The notes beneath the pieces were generated by a model. It was not told the origin of the DNA, ran no database searches, and saw only the letters and a list, made by a program, of their open reading frames with translations. Shown here one piece after another: positions 54,464 through 64,000 of a DNA stretch of 64,000 nucleotides (the first letter of the stretch is position 1; every line of letters begins with the position of its first letter). This DNA is from Phaeophleospora eucalypticola (lineage: Eukaryota > Ascomycota > Dothideomycetes > Mycosphaerellales > Mycosphaerellaceae). The stretch spans positions 1,426,001 to 1,490,000 of the forward strand of contig JAKLNG010000005.1 of NCBI GenBank assembly GCA_022814565.1, written 5' to 3'. The translations under genes and the position numbers were made by a program.

Positions 54464-56977
54464 TTACGAAGGATCGACAAATCCGCTGCTGGGCTTGCTG
54501 TTCAACGCCAGCGGAGCAAAGACACCTCCAACGACGGGACGAGCGATGAAAGGACCAGATGGGTAGCTTATCAACGTCAGCAAAGACATTCCTTGATGTC
54601 TGGGTTTGATGGAGATCACTCACTTTCCACTGATCGTGTCATACCAATCAGTGAAGGCATAGTTCGTAGGGGTGACATTCAACCAGTTCGCAATGGTAGA
54701 GATAAACTTGTCCTTGACGTCTGTGGAAGCGATGGATGCGCACCAGATTTCCCAGTCGGCTGGAGAAAGTTAGCAAAGCACCCATATCCGTCGTCGGGTG
54801 GTACTCACTCTTAGTGTAGGTATGCCTCGTGTCTAGCGGCACTCCGTACGTATTGAATTGAGTATTGTAAAACGTGCTCTGCATCTCGTAGATACTCTGA
54901 GGCACAAGCTCCAAGCCCAGCTCTGCGTCTCCGAAAAGGTTGTATAGCAAAGAGAATGAAGAGGCATTGTTGTAGTTGAAAGTGGTGTGTGGTGGATTAG
55001 CGTCGTTGTTGATGGCGTAGCCTTGCCATTGCGTGATGTAGTCGTGTGCGATCTGCGTGTAGTTCTGTCCGTCCTCGACGTGTCCTGTCCTGTTGGCGAT
55101 CTGAGCCATGGCTTCGATGCCGATGATGCCCTTGATGGCGAGATTGGTCTGGTTTGCAGCGGAGCCTGCAAAGTCGTCGGTGGAGATCTGGTTTGCGGGG
55201 ATGAGGGCTTCTTCGACGAGGTAACCGGTCCATTGCTTGAGGATATCGTAATGTTCGGTGAGATAGGCGTTGTCGTTCGCTCGTTGGGCGTAAGCCAGGG
55301 TCATGATTAGCATATTACCGCATTCCTCTAGTGGTTGCATTTCGTCGTTTCCATCGTTGTGACCTGTTGCGTTCGGATAGCTGCTGCCAATGTCGTGGAT
55401 GCTGTATGCGAATGGCCAGTTTCCATTTTCTTGGTTGATAAAGAGCGGGTCAAGCAGGTATTTGAGCAGGGTCGAGTTCATGTAAATTGCGATTGGGTGG
55501 AAAGGGAAGATGACGTCCACAGTGTTGACGTTTCCATCGGAGCTGATTTCTTTCATGAAAACAAGTGGCTGCTCTGGGGTGTTCGTGAACTCCAGTGCGC
55601 CGAACGCCTGACGAGTTGCCAATGCAGTAATAGAACCGTAACTTTCACCACCATCGGCGTTGGAGTCGCTTGAAATCTTCGAGTCCAGATCGTTGGCTAG
55701 GGAAGTGGCGGTGCTGTAGTCGTTGTAGAAGTACTCGACAGCGTCATCTTCAGATGAGAAGTAATTTGTCCACATGCATGGGAGCGGCGTGGTGGTGTTC
55801 AGCTCACCCTCAAATTGGATGCAGTTCTCCTGAGCGAGAGTGAGTTGGTAGAGAACACTTTGAGTGCTTGAGCCCACATCTCCTAGATCGGATGCGAATC
55901 CAAAGACAGGGTAGGCATCGTTGATAGCCCGATAGTCCGTGTCGGCCGTGTCGGGAAGTTGTCCTGACGACAAGAAATTTCCGCGAACTGTTGCATCAGC
56001 GCCGCTCTGGTGAGTGAGCTGACTCGAAGAACTCGTCGAATAGTACCAGTTGCCCCAGTCTGCCTGCTGATTTGTCTCAGAGAACTCGAGCTGTTGCTGT
56101 CTGTAGACTTTATGATACGCAAGACCAGTCGCCGCAGCCTGCCTGGCCCACTTTTTGTAGCTGTTCGGCGTTTTCTCTTGTCCACCATTGCTGCTCGGCA
56201 AACTCGTGTGAGTAACCGCCGCAGGGACATCGAAGGCGGTCTGAGTTCCATAGGCAGGAGCCGCTGTCCCGGTGAATGATGCTCCTGTTGGCTGACTTGC
56301 AGATGGAGCAACGGAGGTCGATGTTCCATTGATTATCCCATAGTCCCACTGGGCAGTCGCGCCGTGATCGCCAGAGACCCATTCTGCGGAAATGTCTGAG
56401 TACAGTTGAACGCTGTGCTGCTCGCCGTCTGTAGACTTGATGTCCACGTTCATGTATGTGTAAGGCAAAGAAGATCGCATGAGGTCGTCCGGGGTAACAC
56501 CAGAGAGAAAGGTGACCACCATCTCAACAGGCCCAGCAGACATGGTGAAGATGGACTTGGTCGCTGTATACGAGAAGTCTGTTTGGTTCGCGAGTGTTTG
56601 ACTGACACTCGGGTTGCCTGTTCAAATTTCAAATCAGATCATGTCTTTGATAGCAGTTAGGGCTCGAGCTACCCATCCAGGTATAAGTGGCATTGTCAAC
56701 TCGAATCAATCCTGGAAATCAGATTCAGCATTTTGCACAGTATTGCTTCCTCATGTTTCTTACCACACCAGCCAGTGACTTGGCCTTGCCAAAACGTTGG
56801 CCATTCGCCTGGCAGGTATCCTCCGTTCCCACCATCACTGCCGGCCTGTTGCCATGTGCTCATGTATGGACTCTTAACAGCGAGAGGAATCGCAGGAGGT
56901 CGAAGAGGAGAAAATGAAGACGATTGAGCAGCAGCCAGACCGGCCGCGCCCGCTACAAGGAGAGACGAGAAGAGCAT
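54464..56977 (-). CDS. gtaA: Secreted glutaminase A (GtaA family)
   Basis: Extracellular enzyme that hydrolyses L-glutamine to glutamate and ammonia. Five exons (56977-56764, 56711-56673, 56617-54809, 54759-54624, 54566-54464) with 49-57-base introns give 766 residues. A signal peptide (about 1-18, LLVAGAAGLAAA then Q) supports export; an ATG eight codons upstream is possible. Family blocks: RPPAIPLAVKSPY near the start, GLIRVDNATYTWMG encoded across exons 1-3, the DUF5127/DUF4965 region with DVGSSTQS and FPFHPIAIYMNSTLLKYLL, then a DUF1793 region with EECGNMLIMTLAYA and LAIKGIIGIEAMAQI. The end has the family RPVVGGVFA motif in exon 5. Many N-x-S/T sites fit secretion. Confidence 0.94.
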
Positions 56978-59003
56978 ATTGAACAATGAAGTGCAGACCA
57001 ACCTCGAAATCTGTCATTTGTGGGAGCAGCAGCAGCTTTTCTTTAAATACTGCAGATCAACTATAAGGACTCCCAAGCTTCGCCCACAGCGGCAACAGAG
57101 CCTGCGAACAGCGATGATGCCGTAGTCGTGTGCGTGAGCGAGTTGGCAGGGGATCTCCACCATGGTCCTGTTTGAAGACCAGGCATGAAGCCTGGGACGG
57201 ACCAATTGAAGGAAGCACGGGCAGTCAACGGAGCACGAGCCGCAGTGGAATGGGCACGCTGGCACCCACAGCATCGTGTCCTTGGGGTCACAAGGTTCGC
57301 GTGCGGTGCACGAAACGCTGTGTAGCGCATGGGGTGCAATTTTGGATGTCAGGAACGCGTGCGTGATGTGGTGAGGCATGTCGATCGGCCGTCGAGAAGC
57401 TGGGGGTGGGAACAGGGGCGGTTATTGAGTTTGGTAGAGGTCATGACGACGGAAGACGGCAAGAGGACCAGACATCCCGGCATATGGGCGCATATGGAGA
57501 TTGGGTGAAAATGCAATCGCCAAGGATGGAAGGGGAACCACAGTGCGTTTTCTAGCCTTTGGACTGCTGGGTCGCGGGAGCAAAAGGCGGTCGAGGTGCA
57601 TATGCTGCAACATATTGGGCGAGGATTCGATGGTCAGAATCAGACAGGACAACGGCGCTCCTGGGTCCCGGTGTACGGTTGGTGCAAGTGGTTGATGGAA
57701 GGCATATGATGAGGTCGGGAGAGGTGGAAGCACCCATCCCGACACGCGAGGAATCCGGGTGACGACGACGACCGGCTGTGAGATCCGATCGATACTCGCT
57801 ATTCTTCTCACGAGACCCGCGGACAGTTGAGCTATAGCAGACAGGGTGATATTGACACCTTCATTTTGGAGTATTGAAACAGCGTGTCGCGTGTCCAGGC
57901 ACCCTGACACTCTTGAGCAGTTTCACATCCTGGAGCTTGCAGTCGTCCTCGAGGCTGGTGTCGACATCTCTTCGCTTGTACTCAGTCGGAGCCGGCTACT
58001 CGGCCGGAGCGTGATCTGGTCGGGTTGGTTCGCGTCGTGGAAGCGGTGGTCAGAAAAGGAGAATAGTATGGAGAAGGAGATGGAGATGGAGAGGGATGCA
58101 GTGTGGTTGACGGTTGTGAACCGCTCCAGGGATTCAGGATTCGACGACGCCGAAGCTTTGCAGGAGGAGGAGGAGAAGCTTGTCGATCAGCCGCACTCGA
58201 CCTGGCCTTCCCGCCTTCACACCTCCACGACACCTCCATCACGCTTCCCTCCTGCAGCTGTACAGCACGACCAGTTCGCATGACCATCTCACGTCAACCT
58301 TTATGCTTTCATGTGTGTCAACGCCAGTCCTGCCGCTCCCGTCTTCCTCCCGCACATACCGCCAGCAAACAACGCTTTGTAACTTCACTGGACGATTCGC
58401 AAATTGTTCCGTTCTGCATCTGCACCCAGCACGACAAAATGATTTTGGGAGGCATAGTAGCTGAAATGGCTTGGGACTTCAAGAGATGGCAAACGGAGCG
58501 CATGCATGAAGCAGCTGGAGAAAGACGCAGGACAATACAACTTCTCCGTTCAGATACTCTCACGCGTGAGAATACCCAATGTAGGCAACGATGACGAGAG
58601 ACTCGTACATGCGTAATGGGTACTCTGCATGCTGGCTTTCTATATGCCTGATGCTGGATGCCGGTCGCTGCTCAGCGACCGAGCTTGGCAAGCCAGAGCT
58701 CACAGATAAACTCCATGCAGGCTCCTGGAGTCATAGATGCTAGGTATGATTGTCTGCTGAGCGCAACTCTCTACATCGCGAAGTATGCTACTGTCTGATG
58801 TGCGCGCATAGGAACGCGTGAGGCAGGATGCACCAGGTGAGGTCTGCAGTCGGGTTGAGACGCGAACGGTAAGACATACCAGCATTCCATTGTGAAATTA
58901 CGCCGCAACTCCTTTGTTTACGAGCCGCAAACGCCTATCGCATTGCCAGCACATCTTTCTACCAAGTTTGTTCGTTGTTGTCATAATCACCCGCAGCTCA
59001 ACA
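56978..59003. other. 2 kb divergent intergenic region
   Basis: Promoters of the glutaminase (-) and the AT-hook protein (+). Several ORFs of 130-165 codons (57422-57910 -, 57846-58283 +, 58103-58594 +) lack recognisable domains and are judged non-coding. Confidence 0.5.
57042..57049 (-). promoter_or_regulatory. TATA-like element of the glutaminase gene
   Basis: TATTTAAA on the minus strand, about 65 bases before the glutaminase ATG. The distance fits a TATA box with a short leader. Assigned by position and sequence only. Confidence 0.4.
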
Positions 59004-60437
59004 ATGCCTCCCAAGAGAGCCGCTTCGCCGGCTAAGAAGACTTCGAAACAGTCCACCCCGCCAGCACAAGCGAGAGCATCCAAGCGCCAGCCCACGCCCT
59101 CTACGAAGAGTTTGGAAGCAGCAGCAGCAGCAGCAACCGAAAGTACTGCTCGCGCAAAGACTCCGTCCAAAAAGACAGCGACCAGCCCAGCCATGCCGAC
59201 TACTCGTGGCAAGTCGCCTGCGAAGGGAGCGAAGAGTCCCAAGAAGACGACCAGCCCAGTGGCTGAAACTAGTCCAAAACGTGGCAGAGGCCGTCCACGC
59301 AAAACGCAGCCTGAACATCAGATGGACGACGAGGACTTAGGAGACGTCATCCAAACAACCGAGAGGTCGCCAAGCCGCAACAAGAGCCCAGGGAAACGCA
59401 CTGCACGCGGCAAGTCGCAGAGTCCAGCGAGGTCGGTGGTTCCACCAAGAAGCCCTTCTCAGTCCTCAAAGAAGCTGGGCAAGACTCCTGTCCTGTCACC
59501 TAAGCGGAAGTCGAGCGCCATCCCAACCTCCCCAAAGGCCCCTGCAAGCAGAAAGGTCCAAATGCACGATGAGGATGGAGTGATGGAATATGAGCTCCAC
59601 ACGTATGGCAACAGTGGACTGGAGGAAGAGATCCCTCGTACAAACAATCGCAACATCGTCGAGCCTCTCGGACACGACTTCCCCTCGCATCCTTCCCAAG
59701 TGACGCCGAGATCTGGCACCGCGGCCGCTGCATCCACGCGCGCCAGTCCTACGGCCAAGAGACATGCCCGCCCGCCCAAGCAGACTAAGCCTGCGTATAA
59801 TGCGGAGGCCGAAGCCCTCGCTGGACCGTCTGCGCGCAAGCCACAACAAACCGCTGCAGATAAACCACTCGAGCCGGGCAAGCCTTCAGCTCCAGGGCGC
59901 GGTCCTATCAGGTCGGTCACGAATCCTGAGTACATCCCTGATGCGAATGGAAATCCGACGGACCGCAAGAATCCGTTTTTTGAGACGATGCCTGCGCCTG
60001 AGATCTGGCACCGTCGCATGCCACCTATCTTCCCTTTTGGAGAGACGAAACGCATGGAGGAGATCTACAGTGATCAGATCAATGAGGACTTAAATCGTAG
60101 TAAGTCAATCACACTTCAAGCATTCCAAGGGAGATCAAGATTGCTGACTGTCAACGCAGGCCACAAAGAAATGCTCGCCGAACAACAGGCCGCCAAGCGT
60201 AACAACAGCTACACGGAAATGGTTGTCGACGGCGCAAAGAACTTGGCCGGCAGGGTGACGAGCATGCTCAGTCCGAGCAAGACCCGTCCAAGCTCCGCGT
60301 CTGGGTTCTCGAAGCCACCAAAGCGCTTCGATATGTGGGAGTTGCCGTCGCTGGAGGAAGAGAGCGCTGTTCGTGGCGGGAAACGCAAGGGATCTGCTCC
60401 AACAATCTCGAACAAGAGGTTGAGAACTCGGGTTTGA
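59004..60437 (+). CDS. AT-hook / SPxK-rich basic nuclear protein
   Basis: Probable chromatin-associated protein; no specific family recognised. Exons 59004-60099 and 60160-60437 give 457 residues. The N-terminal half is very rich in Lys, Ser, Pro and Thr with many SPK/SPAK/TPSK motifs of histone-H1-like type and an AT-hook GRGRPRK at about residue 93. The middle has an acidic MEYELHTYG segment. The C-terminal part has a conserved-looking block, RKNPFFETMPAPEIWHRRMP, at about 320-340. The tail is basic with KRLRTR. The 60-base intron is a multiple of three without stops, so retention would simply add 20 residues. The frame is open 30 codons upstream, but the ATG at 59004 follows a pyrimidine-AG that may be a leader splice site. 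Confidence 0.75.
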   Translation: MPPKRAASPAKKTSKQSTPPAQARASKRQPTPSTKSLEAAAAAATESTARAKTPSKKTATSPAMPTTRGKSPAKGAKSPKKTTSPVAETSPKRGRGRPRKTQPEHQMDDEDLGDVIQTTERSPSRNKSPGKRTARGKSQSPARSVVPPRSPSQSSKKLGKTPVLSPKRKSSAIPTSPKAPASRKVQMHDEDGVMEYELHTYGNSGLEEEIPRTNNRNIVEPLGHDFPSHPSQVTPRSGTAAAASTRASPTAKRHARPPKQTKPAYNAEAEALAGPSARKPQQTAADKPLEPGKPSAPGRGPIRSVTNPEYIPDANGNPTDRKNPFFETMPAPEIWHRRMPPIFPFGETKRMEEIYSDQINEDLNRSKSITLQAFQGRSRLLTVNAGHKEMLAEQQAAKRNNSYTEMVVDGAKNLAGRVTSMLSPSKTRPSSASGFSKPPKRFDMWELPSLEEESAVRGGKRKGSAPTISNKRLRTRV

Positions 60438-60605
60438 GGAACAAAGGGATTGGATGCGGAGTCGAGCTCCTTGCTTGCCACCATCACCTTACCACATGTT
60501 GGCTTTTTCCCGATTTCTGGATCGAATGATGCTTTCCCTTTTTTATGATATCTATACATCGCAAGAGGCTTCTAATCTCATTTCATTCACTCATCATCAT
60601 CATGA

Positions 60606-62342
60606 CTAATCTTTCTCCATAATCTCACTGGCGAGCTTGCTCTTTGCTCTGATCTTTGGCCCAAATAGCAGCAGGACCCAGGGAACTGTCGTGAGTAAGA
60701 ATCCCGTTCCGCCCAGAAATCCGCCTGCGCCTTGGAATGTCATGGTATTGAACATCTGTGTTGTGAAGAGTGGGAAAGCTCCGCCCAGCAAGTTCCGGCA
60801 AAAGCTCTGCGCGGCCAACGCGCTGCTCGCGTAGCGGTGGTACGTGTCGGCGAGGTAGTTGAAAACGGCGAGGTAGATGCTGAAGATGCCCATGGTTGCG
60901 CATGCTACGCCAAGGGTGGGCACGATCCAGGGGATGCTGGGGTATGCGCCTGTGATGCTGAACCAGAGGCATCCGATGGGGAGAAGAGCGGACTCTTGAC
61001 ATGCGAAATACAGTCTTCCTTCTGGTGTCGTCAGGACGTGCCGTTGCTTCGGAGGGAGGTACCGCAGACCCCACTTCTCTTGGTAGATCGATACAAAGGT
61101 GAAGATTGCGCTCGCGACGCTGATGGCGGTGAAGATTGAGCCGGTTTGTTCGAGATTGAAGCCGTAGGTTGTTTGGTAGATAAGTGGAATGGCGGAGAAG
61201 GTCATGTAGAGTACGGCCCAGGAGAAGGAGATCCAGAGGGAGAAGAAGAAGACCACGGGCTCGGTGAAGAGCATGTGGAAGGGGCGGTAGAGGGAGATAC
61301 GGATCATGGTTAGGAGGGTGCTGCGCTCTTCGTCGGATTTGCACTTCCAGCGAATGCGTTGAGGTGCTGTCGTCGACTTTTCTGCAATGTTTGTGTTGTG
61401 ATTGGTGGGCATCATGTGCCCATAGTAGCCTGCTGCTTCGAGGCTGTCGTAGTACTTGTTGAGAGCTTTCGCCTTGCGCGAGAGGAGCACGGAGCCACGG
61501 GTCTCTTTGAAGAAGAAAACGACGAATACCATGAGAATTCCATCGATGATCACTTGGAGGTAGAAGATCCATCTCCAGGTTGTATGCATTGCAAGAAATC
61601 CGCTGATCAGAGGCCCGAGTCCCGTTCCAAATAAGGCAGCGGCGGAGAAGAGCGTCATGGCCGTATTCCGGTCTTTGGCGTGATAGATGTCACTGACCAC
61701 TCCTCCCACCATCGTGCTGAATGTGCTACTTGCACATCCCGCCAGAAATCTTGCCACAAGCTCACCAGCGAACGTCGGGGAGACTCCGCAAATGATCTGA
61801 AAGACCACCCACAGCAGACCCGTCACCACAAAGACCGGTCGTCTCCCATTGATCTCACTGAAGGGAGCGAGGAACATAGGCGCGATTCCAAAGCCACATG
61901 TGAAAGTTGTCACACCTGTCAGACCTGCCACCCGAGATATATGCCATTCCTGTGTGATTTGATCGAGACCCGAGGTGTACGCGCCTGCGTTATACGCTGT
62001 GAAGACCGTGACGGCGCACGAGAGATATGTCATGAAGCTTTTCCTCTTTTCTGACCATAGGAAGGGCGAAGTGTATTTCTTTAGATTCGGGCATTCCGGC
62101 GGCTGACTTCGATTGTCATCCTGTCGTTGTGAAAGGTAGGCGGGTGAAGGCAGCTCGGTCTCGAAGGTCAGGTAATGCCACACAATCTCGTCGTCCTTTC
62201 CAATGTTGCCTTCTTGCACGAAGCTGCTCGAGGAATCGTTCTTGGGGTGTTTCTCGAGCTCTTCTCTTTCAACCTCGGGATTCGTTTGCGAATTCATTTC
62301 GTCGACGGGGTCTGGTGGTAACTTGACCTCTGGTTCTGCCAT
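60606..62342 (-). CDS. Major facilitator superfamily transporter, DHA1 multidrug/polyamine type
   Basis: Plasma-membrane H+-antiporter predicted to export drugs, polyamines or related small molecules. A single exon of 578 residues from the ATG at 62342; the frame is open to 62444, but that part is leader-like. A hydrophilic N-terminus of about 100 residues precedes twelve hydrophobic helices with a central cytoplasmic loop (about 285-330). The motif A-type loop SEINGRRPVFV lies between helices 2 and 3. The GTGLGPLISGFLA (motif C-like) lies in helix 5 and shows the Pro-Gly pattern of antiporters. Close in style to fungal Flu1/Tpo-type carriers; the substrate cannot be read from sequence. Convergent with the AT-hook gene, with 168 bases between. 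Confidence 0.9.
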   Translation of the reverse strand: MAEPEVKLPPDPVDEMNSQTNPEVEREELEKHPKNDSSSSFVQEGNIGKDDEIVWHYLTFETELPSPAYLSQRQDDNRSQPPECPNLKKYTSPFLWSEKRKSFMTYLSCAVTVFTAYNAGAYTSGLDQITQEWHISRVAGLTGVTTFTCGFGIAPMFLAPFSEINGRRPVFVVTGLLWVVFQIICGVSPTFAGELVARFLAGCASSTFSTMVGGVVSDIYHAKDRNTAMTLFSAAALFGTGLGPLISGFLAMHTTWRWIFYLQVIIDGILMVFVVFFFKETRGSVLLSRKAKALNKYYDSLEAAGYYGHMMPTNHNTNIAEKSTTAPQRIRWKCKSDEERSTLLTMIRISLYRPFHMLFTEPVVFFFSLWISFSWAVLYMTFSAIPLIYQTTYGFNLEQTGSIFTAISVASAIFTFVSIYQEKWGLRYLPPKQRHVLTTPEGRLYFACQESALLPIGCLWFSITGAYPSIPWIVPTLGVACATMGIFSIYLAVFNYLADTYHRYASSALAAQSFCRNLLGGAFPLFTTQMFNTMTFQGAGGFLGGTGFLLTTVPWVLLLFGPKIRAKSKLASEIMEKD

Positions 62343-63660
62343 TGGTGGCCAGCACCAGTTGGCGAAAGAAAGAAGACCAAGTCGGACTTTGAGAGTAAAG
62401 GGAACAGAGTGAAGACCTACCTGGAAGTGAAGAAGAGTAGTCACTCTAAAAGTAAAAGCTGAAAGCGTCGATCATAAACGCCTCTTGATTAACATGTGGA
62501 TGCAGACGCGCCGCGTTTCCGACGAAGTGACGGACATTCACTCCGGCTATCATTTTCACGCCCTGCAGCTCCACATGTATTCTTTCGACTCATTTTTCGC
62601 ACATGATCGGCTTCCTTCTGGCAGGCGTTAGATTGGATGAGTGAAGCTGCTCCTTGACATCTCCCAGGCTGGGAATTCCCTTTGTTGTCTGCCTCGTGGC
62701 ATGCTCTCATTGCGTCAAAGGCGAAGTACAAGCTTTGAGGAGGACGTTTCTCCTCCGCAAGAGCGAGCCGAAGACGGCGGCAGCCATCGTGGTGGTCCAT
62801 GCGGAGAAGTCGATGCAATGATTCCAGGTTGTCTGTGATTGGCCGCAAGGAGCTAGGTCGGCCGAGTTTTATCCGTGCCTACCCGATGAAAGGTGAACAA
62901 TAATCCCAAGCTGGATTCAACATCTTTCTCTGGAGGATGAACGATGTGCTGAAAAGACTGCAGATATCTCATGAGCAGAGAGACCCTTGCTTCGTGGACG
63001 AAATCCAATGGCGCAAGGTTCGGAAAACGATTGGTCCTTCGAGTATACTTTACCCTTCATAGACCCATGGCGATTGATATTCTCTTGTCGCTCGCCGGTT
63101 GCACATGTTGAAGATGTTGCTAGCAGTGGTACCACCGAGCTGTAAGGACTCGTGCATGTGCAAGGTGTCAGACGAAGCGCTTCGTTCTGTGTGCGTCCTG
63201 AGGCACCACAGCAGAGGCACTTGAGCGGCTGAATAATGCAGGCACAGCATTGAGCCCCGCCGGGTCCTTTATTAGCTGTTTCGGCGCCTGTGTGCTGGAA
63301 GTTGGCTGAAAGCGGCTTCCACCAGCCTCGAAGTCGACCATTTTTGTAATGAAAAGCAGCGTAGGATTGCGGATTTGCAATCCAGCCGTGCAATGGGCGA
63401 AGAATCACAAGTCACACGTGGCAGTTTGTCCAGTCAAAGTCAGCCTTGTCATGCACAGATGGTGTCATCCGAGCTTAATATTCGCGTTTCGTGGAAAGAT
63501 TTTTGGAGGGGCCGTTGGAGGGGCACGCCACGCTGTTTTCTTTCATCAAGATCGCGTTCTCAATAGCAAACACTCTCCACACTCTTCCACTTGAACATCA
63601 ACACCCACACACTTCTCGATCTCTCCAACACCTCTCAACACTTACACATACTCCGCAAAA
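62343..63660. promoter_or_regulatory. Divergent promoter region of the MFS transporter and peroxiredoxin genes
   Basis: About 1.3 kb without a convincing gene. The stretch just before 63661 is rich in CTC, ACAC and CAC, typical of a fungal leader of a highly expressed gene. I looked for AP-1 type sites (TTAGTAA or TTACTAA) and saw none. Confidence 0.45.
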
Positions 63661-64000
63661 ATGGGTTCTACCGGTCGTCCTGAGCCTCTCCGCCTCGGCA
63701 CCGTCGCCCCCAACTTCGACGCCGAGACCACCGCCGGCCCCATCAACTTCCACGAATTCATCGGCGACAACTGGGTCGTGCTCTTCTCGCACCCGGAAGA
63801 CTACACGCCCGTCTGTACAACGTTCGCCTCCCTTTCTGCCCCGAAACGAGCATGAGATGAGTCCAGAGTGCGCCCGAGATGAGGGGGAAAGCCTGGGTTG
63901 AGGTTGGAACATTTGCTGACTTTGCTTGCAGTGAGCTCGGAGCTTTCGCGAAGGTGAGATCGCCGCAAGATTGCCGGACAGACTGGCAGCATGCTGACTT
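63661..64000 (+). CDS. Peroxiredoxin, 1-Cys (Prx6) type, N-terminal part
   Basis: Thiol peroxidase that reduces H2O2 and alkyl hydroperoxides. Only the start is in the window: exon 1 (63661-63821) and exon 2 (63932-63953). The first intron (63822-63931) begins GTTCGC, an off-consensus donor, but the splice restores the expected CTTELGAFAK block. A further GTGAGA donor at 63954 opens a second intron that runs past 64000. The thioredoxin-fold start has LRLGTVAPNFDAETTAG and the peroxidatic cysteine in PVCTT (Cys52), with Thr49 of the YTP motif. The CT/AC-rich leader suggests strong expression. The gene is truncated by the window, not by mutation. Confidence 0.9.

Noticed and set aside
57422..58594. 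Three ORFs of 145-163 codons in the glutaminase/AT-hook intergenic region
   Set aside because: They overlap each other on both strands, have no known domains and no coding bias I can see.
1..64000. CRISPR arrays, bacterial operons or phage genes
   Set aside because: The window is clearly fungal nuclear DNA; no direct-repeat/spacer arrays were seen.

Overview
This window comes from the nuclear genome of a filamentous ascomycete (Pezizomycotina). Short introns of about 48-70 bases with canonical GT...AG ends, genes on both strands, two Zn(II)2Cys6 regulators, a fungal AP-1 factor, a Pth11/rhodopsin-type membrane protein and a heavily RIP-mutated AT-rich block all point there. A Dothideomycete of the Mycosphaerella type is my best guess, but this is inference from protein flavour only.

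Left arm (1-27,400) is gene-dense and of normal composition: SMC5 (-) and POP1 (+) divergent; branch-point binding protein SF1/BBP (+); two divergent zinc-cluster transcription factors (10,089-12,385 - and 13,832-15,119 +); the XPG/RAD2 repair endonuclease (-); a YAP1-like bZIP redox regulator (-); a Tudor-domain SPF30-like splicing factor (+); and a seven-helix rhodopsin-type protein (-).

The middle (27,413 to about 40,210) is a transposon graveyard. A Ty1/copia element, with gag, protease, integrase, RT and RNase H all recognisable on the + strand, was interrupted inside its integrase by a 7.7 kb Ty3/gypsy chromovirus with two 194-base LTRs and a perfect 5-base target duplication. Both carry RIP damage: Trp and Gln codons became stops, and Cys/His/Asp residues of active sites were changed. 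The copia element has lost CpG as well as CpA, while the younger gypsy element still has many CpG. The gypsy element carries an extra, apparently intron-containing, antisense coding region between pol and its 3' LTR.

Right arm (40,210-64,000) returns abruptly to normal DNA: an FMN/FAD oxidoreductase whose start codon lies about 90 bases from the copia remnant; an Mx-like dynamin GTPase (-); a Cep57-domain spindle pole body protein (+); a small unknown protein (+); a SET/MYND-like methyltransferase (+); a secreted glutaminase GtaA (-); an AT-hook/SPxK nuclear protein (+); an MFS transporter (-); and the first exons of a 1-Cys peroxiredoxin (+), cut by the window end.

Between the SET gene and the glutaminase (about 53,697-54,009) lies a candidate RNA polymerase III transcript with a TATA box, A-box-like and B-box matches, several strong hairpins and a T-tract terminator. 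I could not assign it to a known RNA class. It and the antisense gypsy gene are the two most promising leads. Most housekeeping genes here are nuclear (genome stability, splicing, RNase P, transcription), but the sequence shows no operon-like functional cluster.
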